A DNA stretch of 64,000 nt from Thunnus maccoyii (lineage: Eukaryota; Chordata; Actinopteri; Scombriformes; Scombridae). The stretch spans positions 6,534,501-6,598,500 of the forward strand of contig NC_056550.1 of assembly GCF_910596095.1 (NCBI RefSeq). Direction: 5' to 3'. Of this stretch, positions 53,601 through 64,000 are shown piece by piece. The notes under the pieces are model-generated. The model saw only the letters and a list, made by a program, of their open reading frames with translations. It had not been told where the DNA came from and made no database searches. Position 1 is the stretch's first letter; the number at the start of each line of letters is the position of its first letter. Made by a program: the position numbers and the translations under genes.

Positions 53601-55599
53601 CGGCAGTGACGTTAAGTGTAAACAATGGGCTAGAAACATACAAAATGTACAGTAAGAGAGAGGGAATGTGCACATACAAGTGTTATAGGGTTGAATAGGC
53701 TTATGGGTGTATAATTTTATCTGGTTGTTTAAACAAGATAAACTAGTCTAAATGTGAAAAGGTTGGTTAATAATTAGTTGAGATTTCTTGACTAGACAGG
53801 CTGTTATTGTTTTAAGGGCCTTTAAACAGAATAATGCCCATGAGGTTGAGCATGCCAAAGGTCTTATAATAGGATTAGAGTGTAATTCTGTGTTCTGGGC
53901 TGCAATATATTCTGTGTGATATATTTCTCATTCTGTTTTTTTGGTCTGTGCCCTCTTTAGCTCTCTACGGCAGTATTCCTTCCACTCACTGAAGGAGTTG
54001 TGCTCCCTGAGAGATGTCCCTGACCTTAGAAATGACCTGGCCTTTCTTTTACATATGTTAGACCAGTATGACCCTTTGCTGGCCCGGCGTCTGTCTGTTT
54101 TTTTGTCCCCTGTCAGTGAGAGCAGGCTGCTGGAGGAAAGCTTGGAGAGGCGCTGGGGGGAGGAGAAGCTGCGTGCTATGACTAGTGTGGACGCAAAAGG
54201 CTGCTCCAGACTGCAGCTGGTGGCCCTCCCACGCCTTCCTCCAGCCCTCTTCACCCTCAGCCAACTTCAGGTCCTCAAACTTGAGCTCATCACAGATGCC
54301 AGGTTTACTGTGCAGGTATCCAACATGACCTCACTCAGGTGAGTTGTACAGTGGTGAAGCCAGACTTTTACACATTTTAAAAAATGCCCATTGAATTAAA
54401 TGTTATTTCCAGTTCCTAGATATTTTGTTATAATAAAAAAACAAAATATAATTAGTCTTTTAATTGGTTATTCCTACAACAGGGAGCTCCATCTCTACCA
54501 CTGTACAGCAGCTGTGGATCCTAGTGCACTTGGAGTCCTCCAAGAACGTCTAGAAGTACTCCACCTCACCTTCACTCAGGCGTCAGAGATCCCCAGCTGG
54601 GTCCTCTCCCTCCGCAACCTGCATGAGCTCCACCTCTCTGGTCGCCTAAGCAGTGAAGGTGGGGTGGGTCGCAGCTGGGCACTGGGGAGCCTCCGCCAAT
54701 TACGTCACCTCCGTGTGCTGGTGATTCGAGGAATGTTACAGCGAATCCCCGGGGAGCTGTGTGAGGTGGCCAACAGCTTGGTGAGGCTGGAGATCTACAA
54801 TGAAGGCACCAGGCTGCTTGTAATGACAGGCCTGAAGCGGATGTTCGACCTGACAGAGCTGCAGCTGCAGGACTGCCAGCTAGAGCGATTGCCCTCTGCC
54901 TTGCTGGCTCTGACCAACCTGCGGACACTTGACCTGCAGCATAATAACCTGAGAACTCTGGAGGAACTGCTCAGTTTGGCTCATCTGCGACGTCTTTCTT
55001 GCCTCAGACTTGCTTATAACCGTGTTCTGGCACTGCCAGCCAGTGTTGGTGTGCTTCGAGGCCTGGAGCTGCTAGACCTGTCCAACAACCAGATCCAGAA
55101 CCTTACCCCAGCGCTCTTCACTCTTCGCCGCCTTCGTAGGCTCCTGCTTGCTGGCAACCTGCTAGAGGAGCTGCCTGCTGAGGTAAAGGCACTGCAGCTG
55201 CTTACAGAGCTGGACCTCAGTGGGAACAGACTAGAGAGTCTGCCCCCTGAACTATTCAGTAGCTGTTCAGAGCTGCGCATCCTAAATGTGGCTCACAACT
55301 CTCTAAGTTCATTACCAAGAGGGATTGCAGCTTTAAGTCAGCTGTGCAAGTTGGACTTGCGCAGTAACAGTCTGGAGGAACTGCCTGCTGAATTGGGCTG
55401 CTGCTCAGGGCTGCATGGAGGTGGTCTTCTGGTGGAAGACTGGCTGTTTCTGTCTTTGCCTCCCCAGGTGAGGGACTTTCTGAGCCATTCTTGCCCCCCC
55501 TCCCACACAGAGGGGCATTCCCGGCCAGAGTCAGACAGTTTCCCATACTTCTCGCCAACACAATGGAGCTTCTCCTCTGCTCTGGAATCACAGATATAA
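50668..55599 (+). CDS. lrrc8e: LRRC8 volume-regulated anion channel subunit, 5 coding exons, 895 aa
   Basis: Exons: 50668-51018, 51645-52235, 52433-52683, 53961-54338, 54483-55599 (2688 nt, in frame). LRRC8 proteins form hexameric plasma-membrane channels that release chloride and osmolytes on swelling. Transmembrane segments lie near aa 24-45, 128-147, 320-342 and 372-392. LKPWWEVFMDYL, CYHEALPL, SPWTSQALS, GEQARALFERVRKFRSH and DQYDPL match LRRC8 hallmarks. From about 440 to the end are leucine-rich repeats (LRELDLSGN-type units such as LTELDLSGNRLESLPPELF). It is longer than human LRRC8E (796 aa) because the first extracellular loop is altered (possible NTS/NIS glycosylation) and the intracellular loop gains a Ser/Pro-rich stretch (about 200-280). 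The ATG has a good context (GTCGCCATG). Family certain; the E paralogue is inferred from neighbours (TGFBR3L and LRRC8E are close on human 19p13.2). Confidence 0.85.
51140..51617 (+). repeat. Dispersed repeat family B, copy 6 (lrrc8e intron)
   Basis: CTGCAGTTCCCCTCAGCTTT, CGCTGTTTTGGTTTTACGGC, AGACAGTTAGCAACTAGCTG, ATATTGGACTGACATTTGC and CTGCCCCCAAGTGA (51576-51589). It makes up most of the 626-bp intron between coding exons 1 and 2. Confidence 0.8.
52780..53360 (+). repeat. Dispersed repeat family B, copy 7 (lrrc8e intron)
   Basis: It has ATTTATCACCTGATTCTGCC, CATTCCCCTCAGCTATATGG, AAAAGGAGAGTGAATACTGG and ACACGACTTCAAACAAATGC, and ends near AATTAATGCAGCTTTAA. The CTCF-like core is lost. 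Confidence 0.75.
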
Positions 55600-56570
55600 G
55601 ACTAATGACCCTCTGGCTGCTAGCAGTATCCTACACTAATACCATTATTTACTGATAATACTGATATTTTAATGTTTCTATTTTTAATAGGAGTTATGCT
55701 TTTGGCTATTCTTTAAGAATGTAGTTTTACTGTTTGTACTTTTAATGTGACTCTTTAACAACCATAAGAGTATTGTTGCATTTACATTTTAGACCACATA
55801 ATAAACATACTGCACATTGATTTTCTTACCACATTTAAATCAGTGTCAATCAGTGGCTTGTCAAAAGGTAAGAATGTACAAACCAAATGCATATCAATTC
55901 ATATAACAACATATAAATTATTTGAACTGAATGGGCTAAAACACAGTTGAATAACAGATATGGGGATATAATTCTGTTCACTGCAATGTATGTAACAGGA
56001 AGTGGACAAAATATTTATAAAGGTAATATTTCTTGCACGGCTGAAGAAGAAAATAAATTTATTCGAAAGAAGGAAGAAACTGTGTATAAAATAAAAACAA
56101 CACTAATAAAATAATTAATTCAAATAAGTTTAAGTAAGTAGCTGTTTGTCATTCTTCTTGTCACAGTTACATTACCAAGTTGTCTCTAAACATATGAACA
56201 GTGTATAGGTACCTTTTTTGCCAGTAACATACACTAGATACATTGGTTTCTACATATACAAGTCCTTTTTACAGGCTACATCCCTCAGCGTGGAAACCAG
56301 TCTTTGCCCATGCAGTCCAAGGATGGGTACCAGATTTTATAAATAAAGTTGTATAAAGTATAAAATTTTATAAATTTATAGAATAAAAAAAAGAAAGAAA
56401 GGCTTGTCCATCTGAGCTGAAAAGATCGCTTCAAATGGAATAATATTGGTACAGGTTGCAAGAATATGGAGTATCATTAAAGTGTGTCCAATTATTTGAT
56501 TTTTTTGGGGGGGGAAACATTTATCTTTTAATTCCTGTGCACATTTAATTATTTATGTATTCTTTTTTTC
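55600..56570. other. lrrc8e 3' UTR and spacer before ddx39a
   Basis: AATAAA at 55800-55805 is the likely lrrc8e polyadenylation signal, about 200 nt past the stop. The remaining sequence is AT-rich, with GAAAGAAAGG-type and poly(T)/poly(G) runs. No gene was seen. Confidence 0.65.
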
Positions 56571-56639
56571 TTGTCCTTCATGGGCTTCCATACAAAGAGT
56601 CTCACACTGATGTATCCCGCGTCTTTGAACTGCGGTGGA

Positions 56640-56808
56640 CTGCGGCATACCTTTTGTCCAATCACTGGCCCTCTTGGCCTTTGGTCCTCCAAATCTACCA
56701 ATGACGTGAGCGCATTTCAACGGAGGCGGGACTTCCGGCTACTCGTAAACCAACTGAGGCCTCTCCATGCGGTGTTGATCTATTGGACTCGTAGCTAACA
56801 CCGAAACG
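56640..56808 (+). promoter_or_regulatory. Housekeeping promoter and 5' UTR exon of ddx39a
   Basis: A TATA-less cluster: CCAAT at 56658-56662 and 56698-56702, overlapping with a CRE-like TGACGTGA (56702-56709), a GC box GGCGGG (56725-56730) and an ETS site ACTTCCGG (56731-56738). A leader exon ends at 56808 (AAACG|GTAAGA). The next acceptor is CTTCTAG at 57946-57947, nine nt before the ATG. Confidence 0.7.
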
Positions 56809-57947
56809 GTAAGAATACAATATCAATTTGAGTTTTAAGATTGAGAGAGTTTTTAAGACTTTGATTTGCGTCTAGGTAGTCGTAATTGTTATTTATAGTG
56901 CCAAAGTTATAAAGTAGCCGCCATAGAATGAACTAGCATCCTTCATTGTTTGCTTGAGGGAGCTATTGAGCTAGCTAGCGTTTTGTAGCATAGCATTAAC
57001 GTTAGATAGCCTAGACAACGCAACAAACCTTCTGATAATACTCACTAAATGAGTACCCTTGTGATTTCCCCGTCCTTAACCCATTCTTTCTAATTATGTA
57101 TATGTTATCTGTTTGTTTTATTCGCATAATTCGGCTGGTTTGTTAGCGGAATAGCAGGTTAGCTTGCCACGTTAGCAATGGTTATGCAACACAATGGCTT
57201 TCCAGTGTAGTAAACGGCTCTGAAGCTAACGTGAATAATTAATCCGACAGTGCCGACTAAGCTCCAAGTATAGGTTTAATCTATGTTATGTCTATGATAT
57301 TGTATGTGTTACTTTTTGTTTACAATGTACTGACTTCTATTTTGAGTCTATGTAATATGTGCGCTTTCGATTTATGCTAAATTCGCCGGTCTTTCGCTCC
57401 CACTGGCCTCACAGTTTATAATGGGGTTGTGGAGAGCACACAGCACTGTGAATGTACAGTGTAGGCTTTATATCAGCGCAAGTAACACTTTATATGAAGT
57501 CAAATCTCGAATCCATCTTGATATGATAACATGGAGCCCTTCTCATTTTTGCACTAACACGGTATCTAAACGTACTGAAAACGTGTGGTGAGACCTGGCA
57601 CAAAGAGTGGCAACAACAGGTGGGCTTAGTTAAAAGGCCCCCAGACATAAATACATACGATAGATAGATACCAAAAGGAAATTAAAATGTTACAACAACC
57701 AATATATATGATATATATTGATACCTGAATAATCTACACAAGGTATATACATTTGATAACAGCAGCACATACGCAAAATATCAATCTGAAATACAACAGA
57801 TGTGATGGACAATGTAATAAATAATAAAATAAAAGTCTGTCTTTAAACTCGGAACTCTGACTAGTAAGGGGGGATTGCTGCCATGATGAGCCTTTCAAAG
57901 ACACAGAAACAAATGGATAACCTAACTTTGTGTTTCCTCTCTTCTAG
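56809..57947 (+). other. ddx39a leader intron
   Basis: A 1.1-kb intron between the leader exon and the ATG exon. It holds TTAGC/GCTAAC-rich stretches (56960-57180) and a short GATA microsatellite (about 57659-57670). No gene was seen. Confidence 0.6.
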
Positions 57948-57956
57948 ACAGACACA

Positions 57957-62039
<4,083 letters not shown>

Positions 62040-62260
62040 GTACTCCAGCCAAGCAGAAGTCTTCTTTCCATGGATCTTGTGTCTTATAGTTGGAAATAGA
62101 CGTACTTCACTGTTAATTTGAAAGCTCTGCTCGTTCCCTTTGTTCACCAAACATTTATTTTTATTGTCAGTTTTGGGGACGGGGGGTATTATGGTTGATT
62201 TTAATTTGTCTTTTACTGTCTGTTTTTGCTCAATGAAATTAAAACTTTTTATAAAATGCC
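62040..62260 (+). other. 3' UTR of ddx39a with poly(A) signal
   Basis: A short 3' UTR. The variant signal ATTAAA at 62238-62243 lies about 200 nt past the stop and is followed by a T-rich stretch. Confidence 0.65.
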
Positions 62261-64000
62261 ATTTCACTATTGTGATCTCTTGTGAGGCTATTGTCTCTAC
62301 CCCATTTTCATTGATTTCAGTCTCCAGCAGAGCTTCAGGGAAACGTTCAGAGACGTAGTTCTGAGGAACATGTAAAAGTGATTTTTAGCCTTTTTTAAAT
62401 GTTCAAACTAGTTTTTGTATAGGACGTTTTTGTGTTTTTGTTTTTCCCCCAATGCAGAAGAGTTGATCTTTACAAAGTAATCAAGTAGTCATGTAGTGAC
62501 ATTTAAGTAAAGACAGGATTTTAGATCACATGGCAGCTCTTTGTTTGAATTTCCAATTGAATGCCTCCAATAAATGACGTCACCAAGTAGAGTCCTAGTA
62601 GTGAATTTGCAAGTTTTGATACAAGTATGTCATCAGCGCATTGTATAAAATAATTGATGCTTAACATGTATCTGTTGGTATCTTGTTTTTGAAGTAAAAC
62701 ACAACTACACAAAAACATGACATTAATTGTATGTGTGTCCATTAAATGAGCAAAAACTTTGTATGGAAAAGTCAATGAATATTGCACTTCAAGCAACCAA
62801 CCATTGGATGAATTGCCATGAAATTAATATACAGACCTTCATGGCTCCCAGAGAACAAGTTTCTAATGTGTTTGTGTGTGATCCCCTGACTTTACATCTA
62901 GCACTATCATTGTGTAAAAACTTTAATTAGTCCAGTACTTTGGTTTATGACCAAATAGCTGCAAAACTGGTGACATTGCCATCAGCCTCAGCTGTACTTT
63001 GTGTAGTGCTAATTTGTGAATATTAGCATGTTAACACGCTAAACTCAGATGGTGACAATGACAAAACCTTATACCTGATAAATGGCTTGTGAACATGCTG
63101 ATAACATTTAGTTCAAGCACTGCTGTGCCAAAGTACAGTTTTACAAGGCTGCTAGCATGTCTGTGGACTTAAGATTGGGTCATTTATCTACATGATAAGG
63201 AAATAATCACTTTGATAAGTGCTCAACACCAAGTGTAGGAGTGAAAATGTCTTTATTCAAAACTTTAAAATGACAAACTCATCCAAACCCTAATCAAATG
63301 TGTGTTGGCCAACCGGTTTTTAATAGAAGTAGTTGTGGAAAAACATGTTAAATTGGTTTTAACATCTTTGTGAATTCCTTTTTTTTTTTTTTTTTTAAAT
63401 ATACTATTAAAAAGCACGACTTTATTATTACAGATGGTGTTAATGTACACTTTTAGACATACAATCATCATGCTTTCAAATTGGCACTTACTGCTCATAA
63501 AGGATCTGAACCTTGCCTCGTTCAGTGCTAAACTATACATGGACTACTTCAGTATAACTCAGTAAAAGGATTGGCCCTTATACAGCAGATACAACTACAA
63601 AAGAAGGTAACAACGCATCTGTACATAGCTGCTCTATAGTGTCCTTTTAACAAAACTAGACAAACAGTACCAAAACCACAGCATCTACATAGCCAAATAG
63701 CAATGGCAACATGGCAAACATTTATCAAACAATTTTCACCTGTAAAGTTTAAAACCTCCTAACACGGTTGTAAGGTTTCGAGGCAGCAGAATCTCTTAAC
63801 TAAGAAAGCCTATTGTAGCCAAGAGATGGTAGAAAATGCAAATATTTTGCAGTTTCATAGAAAACTGCAAAAGCATCTAAGCCACTATTTTATGGCACAA
63901 CAGAAAAACAAACTTTGAAATAATAAATTGGTGCTTCAATAATTCAGAATCACCAGTGTAAAATATTTATTTGGTTAAGATGAAAATCAGTTTGAAATGA
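62261..64000. other. Terminal spacer, possibly with a convergent gene's 3' UTR
   Basis: Holds family A copy 4 (62790-63180). From 63252 a minus-strand AATAAA (TTTATT on plus) opens an AT-rich stretch with no open frames of note up to the window end, which could be the 3' UTR of a minus-strand gene starting beyond 64000. A T run at 63379-63396 is included. Confidence 0.4.
62790..63180 (-). repeat. Dispersed repeat family A, copy 4 (inverted)
   Basis: Inverted blocks: CCAACCATTGGATGAATTGC, GTGATCCCCTGACTTTACAT, CAGTACTTTGGTTTATGACC, GCCATCAGCCTCAGCTGTAC, AACATGCTGATAACATTTAG. Non-coding. Confidence 0.8.

Noticed and set aside
54400-54482. Upstream start of the long leucine-rich-repeat frame
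   Set aside because: This part is intron. The true exon begins at 54483 after a CCTACAACAG acceptor and joins 54338 in phase.
54572-55591. Minus-strand frames within the lrrc8e repeats
   Set aside because: Shadows of the leucine-rich-repeat exon; composition follows the complementary strand.
56571-56798. 75-codon open frame upstream of ddx39a
   Set aside because: It lies across the CCAAT/CRE/ETS promoter cluster, has no family resemblance and no splice partner.

Overview
This is vertebrate nuclear DNA, almost certainly from a spiny-rayed (percomorph) teleost. The genes have many short exons with GT/AG introns. Long CA/TG microsatellites are common. Several dispersed repeat families that I recognise from percomorph genomes recur through the introns and spacers. 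There is no bacterial, organellar or viral gene content.

Five protein-coding genes could be assembled exon by exon, and each splice model closes in frame. (1) pkn1, + strand, 1721-18872: 22 coding exons, 960 aa, a Rho-effector AGC kinase. (2) A full-length betaglycan/endoglin-family co-receptor, + strand, 23922-32551: 15 coding exons, 870 aa, best called tgfbr3l from its neighbours. (3) A Gfi1-family zinc-finger repressor, - strand, 37656-35318: 5 coding exons, 307 aa. It keeps the SNAG domain and fingers 3-5, but fingers 1-2 have lost their zinc ligands. (4) An LRRC8 volume-regulated anion channel subunit, + strand, 50668-55599: 5 coding exons, 895 aa, probably lrrc8e. (5) ddx39a, + strand, 57957-62039: 9 coding exons, 427 aa, a DECD-box mRNA-export helicase.

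The gene set is informative as a block. In human, PKN, TGFBR3/ENG, GFI1 and LRRC8 relatives lie together on 1p22 (PKN2, TGFBR3, GFI1, LRRC8B/C/D) and 9q34 (PKN3, ENG, GFI1B, LRRC8A). The 19p13 set (PKN1, TGFBR3L, LRRC8E, DDX39A) has no GFI1 member. This window looks like the fish 19p13 equivalent with a GFI1 member still present, in reduced form. That is the main discovery candidate here.

Spacers: 19.7-22.5 kb and 33.2-35.2 kb hold repeats only. The 39-49.8 kb spacer is a transposon graveyard: a LINE 3' end, a Tc1/mariner remnant, an L1-like reverse-transcriptase remnant and a 591-bp Harbinger-like element. It also contains one possible minus-strand terminal exon and a pair of CTCF-like motifs. 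The last 750 bases may be the 3' UTR of a convergent gene that lies beyond the window.
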